In this document: positions 9,447 to 18,175 of the stretch, piece by piece
Layout: every line of letters begins with the position of its first letter
Position numbering within the stretch: position 1 is the stretch's first letter
DNA from: MED-G105 sp039025235
GTDB lineage: Bacteria; Pseudomonadota; Alphaproteobacteria; Caulobacterales; Parvularculaceae
Direction: 5' to 3'
Length of the DNA: 64,000 bases
NCBI GenBank assembly: GCA_039025235.1
Contig: JBCCOS010000002.1
Coordinates: 124,001-188,000, forward strand
The notes under the pieces: generated by a model
The model's database searches: none
What the model was told of the DNA's origin: nothing
The model's input: only the letters and a program-made list of their open reading frames with translations
Program-made: the position numbers and the translations under genes

Positions 9447-11375
9447 ATGTCGATGCTGAGCGACGCCGCGGAAAACTTCGCTGACGAAATCGATGGGGCT
9501 TGTGAGCAAAACAAAGAGCCTTCGCATACTGGTTCTTTGAAGGCGCGCCCAAGTGTTAATCCTTTCAAACGTCCAGACCTAAGGGTTGTCAAAGAAATTG
9601 AAATTGATCGATCGCGTGATGCCCTTCTAACCGAATTCGGTAAGACCACGATGGAAGATCGCTATCTCCTCCCCGGTGAGTCTTTTCAAGATATGTTCGC
9701 TCGAGTGGCGCGTGAATATGGTGACGATGCGGATCATGCACAACGTATTTACGACTATATCTCAAAGCTTTGGTTCATGCCCGCGACACCAATTTTGTCA
9801 AATGGTGGCGCCGACAGAGGTCTGCCTATTTCATGCTTTCTAAATGGCGTTGGTGACAGTCTGGACCACATTGTTAATGCCTGGAATGAAAACGTTGCTC
9901 TGGCTTCAAATGGCGGTGGGATTGGTACCTACTGGGGTAATGTACGTTCTATTGGTGAGAAGGTAAAAGGCTCAGGCCAAACGTCCGGTATTATTCCGTT
10001 CATTCGCGTCATGGACTCGCTGACGCTCGCTATCTCGCAAGGTTCTCTGCGTCGTGGTTCTGCCGCTTGCTATTTGGATGTACACCATCCAGAAATTGAA
10101 GAATTCCTAGAGATCAGAAAGCCATCGGGTGACTTTAACCGCAAGTCTCTTAATCTGCATCACGGGATTAACATTACTGACGAATTCATGAATGCGGTCA
10201 TGAATGACGAAATGTTTGGCCTAAAATCGCCTAAAACAGATGAAGTTCTGCGCGAGATTAGCGCTCGCAAGCTATGGCAGAAAATCCTAGAGATTCGTCT
10301 TCAAACGGGAGAGCCCTATCTGGTTTTCTCAGATACGGTGAATAACCAATTAGCAGCACACCAACGAAAGTTGGGCCTTAAAGTTTCAACGAGTAATCTG
10401 TGCTCAGAAATTATGTTACATACTGGGCCTGACCACCGCGGGGAAGATCGCACCGCGGTTTGCTGTCTTTCATCGATCAACGCTGAAAAATACTGGGAGT
10501 GGAAAGACGAGCCTCAGTTCATCGAAGATGTCATGCGGTTCCTCGATAACGTTCTTCAGGATTTTATTGATCGCGCACCAGCTTCTATGGAACGTGCAAA
10601 ATATTCAGCAATGCGCGAACGGTCCGTTGGCCTCGGTCTGATGGGCTTCCATTCGTTCTTACAGTCCCAGAATATTGCTTTTGAAAGTGCCATGGCAAAG
10701 TCATGGAATACGCGATTATTCAAACACATAAGAATGGGAGCCGACGCAGCGTCAGTTATCCTTGCGGAGGAACGCGGCGCCTGTCCGGATGCTGAAGAAG
10801 TCGGCATGAAACAACGCTTTAGCCATAAAATGGCCATTGCACCGACCGCATCAATCTCAATTATTTGTGGCGGCGCAAGCCCTTGCATCGAACCGATCCC
10901 CGCAAATGTTTACACGCATAAAACATTATCTGGTTCTTTCACCGTGAAAAACGATGCGCTAAAGGCACTGCTGGAAGAAAAAGGCCACGATGACGACGAG
11001 ACTTGGGCATCCATTCTTGAACAGGAAGGATCTGTTCAGCATCTTGATTGCTTGACCGATGATGAAAAAGACATTTTCAAAACAGCCTTTGAAATTGATC
11101 AACGTTGGGTCATCGAACTCGCTGCGGATCGCAGCCCCTATATCTGCCAAGGCCAATCTGTGAATATCTTCATTCCTGGCGACGTGGATAAATGGGATCT
11201 CCATATGTTGCATTGGACGGCCTGGGAAAAAGGCGTGAAAAGTCTTTATTACTGTCGCTCAAAATCAGTACAACGTGCCGCATACGCAGGATCAGATGAC
11301 GATAAGTCTGAAGAGCAAGCATCAGCAGAAGCGGCGGCAAAAACAGACTACGAAGAATGTATCGCCTGCCAGTGA
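9447..11375 (+). CDS. nrdA: Class I ribonucleoside-diphosphate reductase, alpha (large) subunit
   Basis: Reduces ribonucleotides to deoxyribonucleotides for DNA synthesis. Diagnostic motifs are all present: PATPILSNGG, SCFLNG with the first redox cysteine, NLCSEI carrying the catalytic Asn-Cys-Glu trio (Cys about 319), and YYCRSK. The C-terminal tail ECIACQ holds the CxxC pair that takes electrons from thioredoxin or glutaredoxin. No N-terminal ATP-cone is visible, so the usual dATP switch may be missing and control may rest on NrdR. I choose ATG 9447 because AGAAGGA lies nine bases upstream; ATG 9396 has no ribosome site. The small subunit gene nrdB is not next to it. A terminator follows the stop. 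Confidence 0.95.
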   Translation: MSMLSDAAENFADEIDGACEQNKEPSHTGSLKARPSVNPFKRPDLRVVKEIEIDRSRDALLTEFGKTTMEDRYLLPGESFQDMFARVAREYGDDADHAQRIYDYISKLWFMPATPILSNGGADRGLPISCFLNGVGDSLDHIVNAWNENVALASNGGGIGTYWGNVRSIGEKVKGSGQTSGIIPFIRVMDSLTLAISQGSLRRGSAACYLDVHHPEIEEFLEIRKPSGDFNRKSLNLHHGINITDEFMNAVMNDEMFGLKSPKTDEVLREISARKLWQKILEIRLQTGEPYLVFSDTVNNQLAAHQRKLGLKVSTSNLCSEIMLHTGPDHRGEDRTAVCCLSSINAEKYWEWKDEPQFIEDVMRFLDNVLQDFIDRAPASMERAKYSAMRERSVGLGLMGFHSFLQSQNIAFESAMAKSWNTRLFKHIRMGADAASVILAEERGACPDAEEVGMKQRFSHKMAIAPTASISIICGGASPCIEPIPANVYTHKTLSGSFTVKNDALKALLEEKGHDDDETWASILEQEGSVQHLDCLTDDEKDIFKTAFEIDQRWVIELAADRSPYICQGQSVNIFIPGDVDKWDLHMLHWTAWEKGVKSLYYCRSKSVQRAAYAGSDDDKSEEQASAEAAAKTDYEECIACQ

Positions 11376-11420
11376 AGTAGGGTTAAAAGTACGCGCTTCT
11401 TGTTACTTTCGATCGACTTG

Positions 11421-11456
11421 ACAGCCGCCGTTTATGCACGGTGGCTGTTTTCTTTT
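11421..11456 (+). terminator. Rho-independent terminator after nrdA
   Basis: ACAGCCGCCG pairs with CGGTGGCTGT (one mismatch) around a short loop, followed by TTTTCTTTT, 45 bases after the nrdA stop. Confidence 0.85.
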
Positions 11457-11469
11457 AAACCATATCCTG

Positions 11470-11511
11470 ACATGTGGGCCGGTAGCCACTTGAGCTGGAA
11501 ATGCTGTAGGT
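11470..11511 (+). repeat. Fragment of subfamily B two-hairpin element
   Basis: Matches the last third of subfamily B (GTGGGCC-GTAGCCACTTGAGCTGGAAATGCT). The first hairpin is missing, so this is a truncated copy. Confidence 0.6.
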
Positions 11512-11620
11512 CACGGCTATTTTCTCTCTGCCTTGTCGGTTTCATCCCACTGCCACGTCCTTGACTTGCCTTCATTCCGGAGTTCCGGCATTTTTTTACC
11601 TAAAATGAAGGCGTTGAATA

Positions 11621-13144
11621 GTGGTACTAAAAGCTATCCAATTTGTTTGGTTTATCCTCTTTGCATGCGCACTCGCGGCGTGTGGCGATCAGCAGATTAC
11701 TGTTAGTAAAGACGGGTCAGAATCCGACTCCCCTCCACTTGGCCCAACCTGTCGACCTGACTCAGACGTTCGTCCAGGCCAGCCCAAACCTTATTGCGGC
11801 GACTTACCATCTCTCGCCGCCGTAAACGTCCGAAACGTTGTTCTCGATGAAGTCATCAGAGGGCTGAAATATCCATGGGCCTTTGAATTTGTAAACCGTA
11901 ATGAAGTTCTTATTACCGAGTTTAACGGCACGATGAGTCGCATCAATACTTTAACGGGAAAAAAACAGAAGATCTCGGGCTTACCCGAATTCAAACTCGG
12001 ATCAAGCCAGCGCGGGCTTTTGGATGTGGCATTACATCCGAATTTTGATGAAAACGGCCTCATCTATTTTTCGTACGCGAAACACAACGATAAAGACTTT
12101 CACGCCCTTGCCATCATACGCGCAAAGCTCACAGGAAAACAGCTTGAAGACGTTCGAGAGCTCGTTGTTGCCGATCCCTATATAAAGCCAGGGTCCAATT
12201 TTGGGGGCGCTCTCGTTTTTGACGGCACTGAAAGGTTATTAATTGCCGTTGGCGATCGTTCAAAGAGAAATCAAGCACAGAACCCAAAAAGTCTTTTGGG
12301 AAAAATTCTGCGGCTCAATGATGACGGAAGCATACCAAACGACAATCCTTTCCTTAATGAAGAGGATGGTATCCGTGATGAAATATATGCGTTCGGCGTT
12401 CGCAACCCCCAAGGGTTAGTCTATGATGCGACGACAGATCAAATTTATGAAGCCGAGCACGGCCCTATGGGCGGCGATGAGGTAAATGTCATTAAGGCGG
12501 GCCGTAATTATGGCTGGCCTGAAATTACCTATGGCATGAACTATACATTTAAAAAAATTGGTGTCGGCACAACCGCTCCTGGTCTCGAACAACCTCTTTT
12601 TTACTACTTACCCTCTCGGGCCGTTTCACCAATAAGCATTTACCGCGGGACGATGTTTCCTGACTGGAATGGCGATTTATTGGTCGGCGCCTTGAAAGCA
12701 CAAACGATTAGTAAAATTGATATCGTTGACGGAAGAGCCCTTTCAGAAACGCCAATTCTTGCTGAAATTAACGGGCGCATCCGTGATATCAAAACGGCAG
12801 ACGATGGATCCGTGTGGATCTTATCACAAAAAGGGTCTTTGTTCAGATTGTACAAACCCGAAGGCGTTGATCAAACAACGCTGACAGGGATTGCAGGGAT
12901 GCGGTCTGGCACGCAAGTGTACAATACCGTCTGCTCATCCTGCCATAGCCAGAACGCTCCCGGTGTCCCAAATATCGACGACCCGGATGCTTGGACAGAT
13001 CGCTTATCAAAAGGCAAAAATGCTCTTTACACAAACACAATTAATGGTATCGGCAGTATGCCAAGTAAAGGATATTGTGAGGACTGCACCGATGCTGAGT
13101 TAAAAGCAGCGGTCGATTATATGATTGAAAGACTAAACCGCTAA
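11621..13144 (+). CDS. PQQ-dependent sugar dehydrogenase-like lipoprotein with C-terminal cytochrome c
   Basis: Predicted periplasmic oxidoreductase. It starts at GTG with a lipoprotein signal ending in LAAC (Cys 21), so it is probably anchored to a membrane by lipid. Residues about 60-410 form a glucose/sorbosone dehydrogenase-type beta-propeller, with the family stretches GSQRGLLDVALHPNF and EHGPMGGDEVN. The C-terminal part carries a haem-binding CSSCH (residues 438-442) and a downstream Met (GIGSMPSKGY) that could be the second haem ligand. A propeller fused to cytochrome c can pass electrons from the sugar straight to the respiratory chain. The substrate is unknown. The stop codon TAA is the first three bases of a repeat element. 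Confidence 0.88.
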   Translation: MVLKAIQFVWFILFACALAACGDQQITVSKDGSESDSPPLGPTCRPDSDVRPGQPKPYCGDLPSLAAVNVRNVVLDEVIRGLKYPWAFEFVNRNEVLITEFNGTMSRINTLTGKKQKISGLPEFKLGSSQRGLLDVALHPNFDENGLIYFSYAKHNDKDFHALAIIRAKLTGKQLEDVRELVVADPYIKPGSNFGGALVFDGTERLLIAVGDRSKRNQAQNPKSLLGKILRLNDDGSIPNDNPFLNEEDGIRDEIYAFGVRNPQGLVYDATTDQIYEAEHGPMGGDEVNVIKAGRNYGWPEITYGMNYTFKKIGVGTTAPGLEQPLFYYLPSRAVSPISIYRGTMFPDWNGDLLVGALKAQTISKIDIVDGRALSETPILAEINGRIRDIKTADDGSVWILSQKGSLFRLYKPEGVDQTTLTGIAGMRSGTQVYNTVCSSCHSQNAPGVPNIDDPDAWTDRLSKGKNALYTNTINGIGSMPSKGYCEDCTDAELKAAVDYMIERLNR

Positions 13145-13273
13145 AGCATTTTCAGCGCAAATGGCCGCTTAAAGCATTTCCAAGCCAAGCGTGTGCGGTT
13201 GGCGTTAAGGAAATGCGTCAAATCAACAAACTAAAGCGCCGTTCTAACTCCAATTGAAACAGAGGCGCTTTAG
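13142..13273 (+). repeat. Subfamily A two-hairpin element, preceded by a half copy
   Basis: A half element (TAAAGCATTTTC..., 13142-13169) overlaps the previous gene's stop codon, then a full copy runs 13170-13273. Hairpin 1 is GCATTTCC (13174-13181) with GGAAATGC, containing an inner GCCAA/TTGGC-type stem. Hairpin 2 is AAAGCGCC with GGCGCTTT. Same design as the copies at 26211, 33653, 34644, 41698, 54102 and 60281. Confidence 0.85.
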
Positions 13274-13397
13274 AGCGCCGGACGATCAGATTGGATCAAT
13301 ATAAGGTCTGCGGATCAATATAAGGTCTGCTAAGGCGCTCAAAAGCATAAATCTAGAGCATTGGATTGATTCAAACTAAAACTCCGATACTCTAAAG
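13271..13397 (+). repeat. Element C1 (two hairpins), inverted partner at 17884
   Basis: GAGCGCC pairs with GGCGCTC, and CTAGAGCAT pairs with ATACTCTA. It holds a 19-bp tandem duplication (13293-13311 and 13312-13330) that the partner copy lacks. The second stem differs from the partner by a paired change (TAGAG/CTCTA here, TAGAA/TTCTA there). Confidence 0.8.
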
Positions 13398-13499
13398 CCG
13401 TTTGCATTCAAGCTGATTCAGAAAACAGCTTTAGATTCTAGTTGGAGCCTGTTGCGAACCGCAAAACCGGTGATCCACTTTTGCTGCAACAGGCTCTAG
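13391..13499 (+). repeat. Element C2 (two hairpins), inverted partner at 16702
   Basis: About 109 bp, differing from the reverse complement of 16702-16810 at about three positions. Stems: CTAAAGC-GTTT/AAAC-GCTTTAG and GAGCCTGTTGC/GCAACAGGCTC. The loop motif GCAAAACCGGTGATCCACTT resembles common intergenic palindromes of Rhizobiales genomes. Confidence 0.9.
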
Positions 13500-13621
13500 T
13501 GGTAACTGGTTCACACTCGAGGACATAAATAAAACCAACGACCAAAAGCCGTTCAACAATTCTATTTGAAACCGAGTGACTTTAAGTCCGAGTGATCAGA
13601 TGGATGATGTGAACGACGTTA
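13500..13621. other. Remainder of the repeat-rich gap 13145-13621
   Basis: The gap between the sugar dehydrogenase and the next gene is almost wholly made of elements A, C1 and C2 in series. These last about 120 bases show no gene or clear signal. Confidence 0.5.
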
Positions 13622-14005
13622 TCAAACAAATAACCATTGGTAGTGACCATAAACTATCAGCCAGAGAGCCGCATACCCAATAACAAGCTTACCCTTTCCA
13701 CGGATCGCACCATCCACCATTAGGCGCGCAGTTGTATCAACAGCTGCAAATCGTGCTGCAAGGAAAAGCCCGAATAATCCTATAAAGCTCACTCCTAGAA
13801 ACAATACTTCAACGATTTTCTGCACAATTGTATACTCAGGCATTAAAAGGCTGAAGATGGGAAGTGCTGAACACAATCCCCATATGCCTAAAATCGGCGC
13901 ACCAATAGTCCAAACAATTACATTATTGATTTGCTTTTTTAGGCCCGGTGCAGCGATGTCAGAACGACGCAAATTGCCTATGTCATTATTGTCTGTAGGG
14001 TTCAT
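13622..14005 (-). CDS. Small membrane protein, 127 aa, unknown
   Basis: Unrecognised family. After a hydrophilic N terminus (about 30 residues) there are three probable membrane helices at about 31-52 (VWTIGAPILGIWGLCSALPI), 63-87 and 105-125. The segment between helices 2 and 3 (RFAAVDTTARLMVDGAIRGKG) is basic. It lies in the interval bracketed by the inverted C2 elements and points the same way as the next small membrane gene at 14233, but a 230-base gap makes a shared transcript uncertain. Confidence 0.6.
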   Translation of the reverse strand: MNPTDNNDIGNLRRSDIAAPGLKKQINNVIVWTIGAPILGIWGLCSALPIFSLLMPEYTIVQKIVEVLFLGVSFIGLFGLFLAARFAAVDTTARLMVDGAIRGKGKLVIGYAALWLIVYGHYQWLFV

Positions 14006-14232
14006 GTTTCACCAAAATTCTAGATGCTAAGTATGGTTGTTGGTTTCATTTGAGGTGTGCGCTTGAAGCGAACTAATCATTATGACAAAGCGTGATACGT
14101 TTAGAATTATTATTGGAATCCAAATATAATTAGTTGGTTGCGTAGACTAACACCTTCAAATAAATTAGCGATCAACAGATCCATTGTCCAGTCCATGCTC
14201 GGACCTATAAGCAGTGAAAATATCAATCCTCA

Positions 14233-14640
14233 TCACCCATCGAGCTTGCGTCTATTAATCAACATAATGATAATAGCAGACGAGCCAGCAGCCGATGCAT
14301 AAATCGGCGCCAACCAATCCATAACCCAAGGTTGGCCGAGGGGAACAAGGGCTTTGGCCTGCGCGCCCCCTATCGCGTCATTAGGCATACTGGCGATTTG
14401 GTCAACGATACGGCAATAGATATCATAGTTTTCAATTTGGGCGGCATAATTCAGAAACATGAAGCCCACATAAGCTGCAATAAGAACGACCCGTTCGAAA
14501 CGGCGCGCCCGGCCACTAACAATGAAAATAACGCCAAAGAGCGCAAGATGGACACTTAGAAAATAGTTCCATGTCGCCGAAATCAGTTCACGATTAGACG
14601 CAAGTAAATCACTTATCTCATATCCAGTCATACGCACCAT
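14233..14640 (-). CDS. Small membrane protein, 135 aa, unknown
   Basis: Unrecognised. Helices at about 25-43 (NYFLSVHLALFGVIFIVSG), 48-66 (RVVLIAAYVGFMFLNYAA) and 108-128 (APIYASAAGSSAIIIMLIN), with a soluble stretch of about 40 residues between the last two. An in-frame ATG nine bases later (MTGYEIS) is an equally good start; neither has a strong ribosome site. It lies inside the segment flanked by inverted repeats. Confidence 0.6.
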   Translation of the reverse strand: MVRMTGYEISDLLASNRELISATWNYFLSVHLALFGVIFIVSGRARRFERVVLIAAYVGFMFLNYAAQIENYDIYCRIVDQIASMPNDAIGGAQAKALVPLGQPWVMDWLAPIYASAAGSSAIIIMLINRRKLDG

Positions 14641-14671
14641 CTAAAAGCAGAATTCAATTTCTACACAATAG

Positions 14672-14725
14672 TTATTTCGGCATCCGGGGTTATTTCGGCA
14701 TCCGGGATTATCTCCGCAACCGGTG
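14672..14725. repeat. Three 18-bp tandem units
   Basis: TTATTTCGGCATCCGGGG is followed by a near-identical and a more diverged unit at exact 18-base spacing, in the gap before DUF423. Confidence 0.8.
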
Positions 14726-14864
14726 GAGACGAATAACATTTTATCCCAGCACTTAATACCAAGAGAAGATGAATCGGTCGAAGCAATCGTGTATGCTAAA
14801 CCCGCTTGGGATAGACATATACCAATGGCTGCAACCTTAGAATGAAATGCGCAGGATAGGCGAG

Positions 14865-15212
14865 ATGGACACGTTAGCAGCGCTCGGCGCTTTCGCCGGT
14901 TTAATTGCTGTTTCGCTGGGCGCTTTCGGCGCCCATGGCCTTGAAGGCCGTCTCAGCGAAGAACAACAGGAGTGGTGGGAAACAGCCACGCTGTACCTCC
15001 TCGCGCATGCTCCAACGGTATTATACTGCACCGCCAAAGAGACACGCCGGACAGCTGGTTGGGCTATCGTTATTGGCGCCTTTGTTTTTTCCGGAACGCT
15101 TTACGCGATGTCACTCGGTGCACCAAGACTGTTGGGGGCAGTAACGCCAATTGGCGGACTTGGACTTGTCATCGGTTGGAGCCTCCTCGCCATTACATAT
15201 GTCCGAAAATAG
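14865..15212 (+). CDS. DUF423 small integral membrane protein
   Basis: Member of the DUF423 (YgdD-like) family of small inner-membrane proteins of unknown function. The N terminus (GAFAGLIAVSLGAFGAHGL) and the AHAPTVLY segment of helix 2 fit the family, and four membrane helices fill most of the 115 residues. I use ATG 14865, with GGATAGGCGAG just upstream; the frame also opens at 14847. The gene stands alone, between two small membrane genes on the other strand and a secreted hydrolase. Confidence 0.85.
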   Translation: MDTLAALGAFAGLIAVSLGAFGAHGLEGRLSEEQQEWWETATLYLLAHAPTVLYCTAKETRRTAGWAIVIGAFVFSGTLYAMSLGAPRLLGAVTPIGGLGLVIGWSLLAITYVRK

Positions 15213-15356
15213 GATAACGGGTGTTGGCGGCTCGGATGACGGTTTAAAAATAGCACTCAAATAACCGCTCGATAGATATCTTTTTCTACAATGAAACGAT
15301 ACCATCCATCGTAAATCGACGCCTAAACCAAAGACGTAAAAATATTGGAGCAACGA

Positions 15357-16574
15357 GTGTTATATTCGATATCGTCACTTTTCAAAGTAACCCGACACGT
15401 TACCCTGCTGAATATCTTTTTCTCGCTAGTTTTTTTTGCAAACCTTGGGCAAGCGAAAGCAGAAATCACCCTATCAAGCTCTGCTAAAGAGCAAATTCGT
15501 GTGGTAATCAACAACTTTAAAGAAGAGCAAAAATCACCGGCGGTTTCGATAGCCGTTGGACGCAACGGATCTGTGATTTGGGAAGATGCCGTCGGCTTCG
15601 CCGATATCGAAAATAGTGTTGCAGCCACACCGAAATCGCGCTTTAGGAATGCATCTATTGACAAGTGGTTGACGGCGACCGCCACAATGCTCCTCGTCGA
15701 GCAAGGCAAAATTGACTTAGACAAACCTGTCCAAGAGTATTGTAAGGCTTACCCAAAGAAGAAATGGGTTATACCCGTTCGTACACTGCTCAACCACACC
15801 AGTGGCGTACGGCACTATTGGGATTCTCTCGAAGAACCGGAAGATCCCATTGAGCGACAGGAACGCCAACAAAAAATTGAAGAAGAAGGAAACGGCTTTT
15901 TAGTGCGTTATACAGACGTAACGAAAGCAATCGATCCTTTCAAAGATGACCCCTTACTTTACGAGCCGGGATCTAAAATGATGTACACGTCACATGGCTA
16001 CCGCCTTCTTGGATGTGTCATGGAAGGAGCGGCAAAAACACCTTACTCGGAACTAATGACACGCTTGATATTTGAGCCATCAGGCATGACTGAAACTGTC
16101 CCCGATGACGCGTGGGCCATCATACCAAACAGGGTTCAAGGTTATTCGCTTGATGATGACGAAAATATTCGTCGCGCTAATTTTCGGGATATCTCAGAAA
16201 ATCTTGCTGCCGGCGGCCATCTATCAACAGCGCGAGACCTCGTTCGGTTTGCAGGGTCATGGAATGCCGGTAAATTGGTCAATGACGCGTCGAAAGATAA
16301 AATGGTGGCGCGGGGTGCCCATGTTGAAGAGGCTGCTCAGGAATATTATGGTTATGGCGTTTCGGTCATAACCGTTAAAACGTCGACTGGTGAACAAGTG
16401 CCCGTATTTGTCGGCCACGGCGGTGGTCAGGAAGGAACAGCAACCGCTCTTACACTTTCCCTTAAAACTGGTCTCGCCGTTTCCATAATGATCAATCAAG
16501 ACACGGTGGAGGGAAGACGCAAATTAGCATTAGCAATTTTTGAGATTATCAATAACGATCTTGATCTGAACTGA
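15357..16574 (+). CDS. Secreted serine hydrolase, beta-lactamase class C / penicillin-binding-like fold
   Basis: Exported enzyme of the serine beta-lactamase-like superfamily, which includes D-alanyl peptidases, esterases and class C beta-lactamases. A signal peptide of about 35 residues (LLNIFFSLVFFANLGQAKA) precedes the domain. The nucleophile motif SxxK is SIDK (Ser about 100). The second motif, usually Y-x-N, reads YTS in YTSHGYRLLG. The third region is GHGGGQEG, matching the HxG/KTG box. GTG 15357 is preferred over the TTG at 15345, because GGAG lies seven bases upstream of it. The altered second motif makes true beta-lactamase activity less likely than esterase or peptidase activity; the substrate cannot be told. 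Confidence 0.85.
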   Translation: MLYSISSLFKVTRHVTLLNIFFSLVFFANLGQAKAEITLSSSAKEQIRVVINNFKEEQKSPAVSIAVGRNGSVIWEDAVGFADIENSVAATPKSRFRNASIDKWLTATATMLLVEQGKIDLDKPVQEYCKAYPKKKWVIPVRTLLNHTSGVRHYWDSLEEPEDPIERQERQQKIEEEGNGFLVRYTDVTKAIDPFKDDPLLYEPGSKMMYTSHGYRLLGCVMEGAAKTPYSELMTRLIFEPSGMTETVPDDAWAIIPNRVQGYSLDDDENIRRANFRDISENLAAGGHLSTARDLVRFAGSWNAGKLVNDASKDKMVARGAHVEEAAQEYYGYGVSVITVKTSTGEQVPVFVGHGGGQEGTATALTLSLKTGLAVSIMINQDTVEGRRKLALAIFEIINNDLDLN

Positions 16575-16701
16575 TTGAAGCTATTGTTGTTAAATTTCTA
16601 TAACCTGTCGCATCCGTGATGTGTCTATGTGCTCCCTAAGCGCACGATCAGTTGTCAGACGTTTCTAAAGCATTTTCAGGCCATGTGTGCACGGTCGGCC
16701 G
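16575..16701. other. Gap after the hydrolase, with partial A element
   Basis: No gene. TAAAGCATTTTCAGGCC at about 16667 is a half copy of subfamily A, next to C2. Confidence 0.5.
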
Positions 16702-16810
16702 CTAGAGCCTGTTGCAGCAAAAGTGGATCACCGGTTTTGCGGTTCGCAACAGGCTCCAACTAGAATCTAGAGCTGTTTTCTGAATCAGCTTGAATGCAAA
16801 CGGCTCTAGT
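16702..16810 (-). repeat. Element C2, inverted copy
   Basis: Reverse complement of 13391-13499 with about three differences. Two of them pair with each other (CTAGAGC/GCTCTAG here, CTAAAGC/GCTTTAG there), so the stem stays intact. With the partner it brackets about 3.2 kb. Confidence 0.9.
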
Positions 16811-16902
16811 TTGGATATCGGCGCAAGCGCATAGAAACAAAAAACCAAAGCATGGCGCTTGAATCCTGTTTCATGCGCCATACTTTAGTTAGTGCCAGCA
16901 AG

Positions 16903-17865
16903 CTAAATTGATTTTTCAGCAAACTGACCATATCTACGGTACATCACCATATATGTTGGTAGAATCGCCTCTACAGTGACCGGTTCGATCCCTAGATCCC
17001 TAAATGTGTCGGCATCATCAGATACAGTATTGTGCTGTCGAAGTAACCGAACCTGATCGCGCGTGATCGGTGGTGAACCGAAGGGTAACAAAGCCACTGC
17101 CTCTCCAGCCAATCCTAAAATAGGACCACTGGCAAAGGGTATCGGCAGTATGATTCGGCTACGTTGAATTTCATGTAATACCAATTCGACCAGTGCTTTC
17201 AATGTGTAGACTTTTGGTCCGCCCAATTCATAGGTACAACCTGTACGCTCAACGTCTTCCAGTGTCGTGCAGACGGCATCGGCAATGTCGTCGACATAGA
17301 CCGGTTGAATTCGTGATCGTCCACCGCCGATCAGTGGCAAAACCGGCGAGGACACCGCCATTTCCGCTAAGCGATTAAAAAACTGATCCTCCGGACCGAA
17401 AATAACAGAAGGTCTCAAGATGACGCTCGACGGCAGGGCAATTTTAATAACGCGCTCGGCGAGGCCTTTACTGCGTGCATAAAGACTATCGCTCTTTTCG
17501 TCGGCACCGATCGCAGATAATTGGACAAAGGATGATATATTCGATTTAACAACTTCGTCGACAAGCAATCTTGCCCCCTCAGCATGAACGGCTTGGAACC
17601 GCTGCTGACCGCGCTGGGACGCTATTCCGACGCAATTGACAACAGCGTCAGCATCTTTGAGAGCGTCGGCTATCGATTTTCGATTGCGGATGTTTGCTTG
17701 GAAAAGTTGGATTTGACCGACATCCCCCATTGGGCGCAGAAACTGCGCATGATGGGGACGGCGGACGGCCACCCGGACACGCCACCCTCTCTTGGAAAGT
17801 TCACGGACAACATGACGGCCAACAAAGCCCGATCCACCAAATACGACCGCTAGTTTTCCCCTCAT
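16903..17865 (-). CDS. NAD(P)-binding NDUFA9-like / atypical short-chain reductase
   Basis: Rossmann-fold protein of 320 residues of the NmrA/complex I NDUFA9 type. The dinucleotide loop is GGSGFVGRHV near residue 9, followed by VRVAVRRP (Arg pair suggesting NADP(H)). Alphaproteobacterial members are often annotated as complex I NDUFA9 homologues or as NAD-dependent epimerases; a role in ubiquinone or complex I biology is plausible but not shown by this sequence. The catalytic YxxxK appears only loosely (YARSKGLAERV). Lone gene between repeat clusters. Confidence 0.85.
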   Translation of the reverse strand: MRGKLAVVFGGSGFVGRHVVRELSKRGWRVRVAVRRPHHAQFLRPMGDVGQIQLFQANIRNRKSIADALKDADAVVNCVGIASQRGQQRFQAVHAEGARLLVDEVVKSNISSFVQLSAIGADEKSDSLYARSKGLAERVIKIALPSSVILRPSVIFGPEDQFFNRLAEMAVSSPVLPLIGGGRSRIQPVYVDDIADAVCTTLEDVERTGCTYELGGPKVYTLKALVELVLHEIQRSRIILPIPFASGPILGLAGEAVALLPFGSPPITRDQVRLLRQHNTVSDDADTFRDLGIEPVTVEAILPTYMVMYRRYGQFAEKSI

Positions 17866-17883
17866 TTTTTCATACCTGTTGAC

Positions 17884-17992
17884 CTAGAATATCGGAGCTT
17901 TAGCTTGAATTAATCCGATGTTCTAGGTTCATGCCTTTGAGCGCCTGAGCGGACCTTATATTAATCCAACGTGATCGTCCGGCGCTCTAGAG
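17884..17992 (-). repeat. Element C1, inverted copy
   Basis: Reverse complement matches 13271-13397 apart from scattered changes and the absence of its 19-bp duplication. Stem CCTAGAA/TTCTAGG covaries with the partner. Confidence 0.8.
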
Positions 17993-18175
17993 CAATGTTC
18001 CTCAACCTACGTAAATTACTCTAAAGCGCTTCCAGGGCAAGTGTGAACTGGTTCAATGTCAAAACGTGATAGCACCCGTCCCCCAATGTGTCGGATACAA
18101 GGTCAGTGGGTTGGTGGAGGCGATCACATATTCCTGGTTTTCTGATAACTTATATTTAGTCTGAATAAACCATAA
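17993..18175. other. Remainder of gap before the PepSY gene
   Basis: Contains another AGAGCAAT/ATTACTCT hairpin (about 17989-18023) and a fragment like the start of subfamily A (GCTTCCAGGGCAAGTGTG). No gene seen. Confidence 0.5.

Noticed and set aside
13142..13500. CRISPR array
   Set aside because: Repeats are palindromic elements of different types, not equal-spaced repeats with unique spacers.
13391..16810. Composite transposon bounded by inverted repeats
   Set aside because: No transposase or target duplication is visible; the repeats are members of a dispersed palindromic family.
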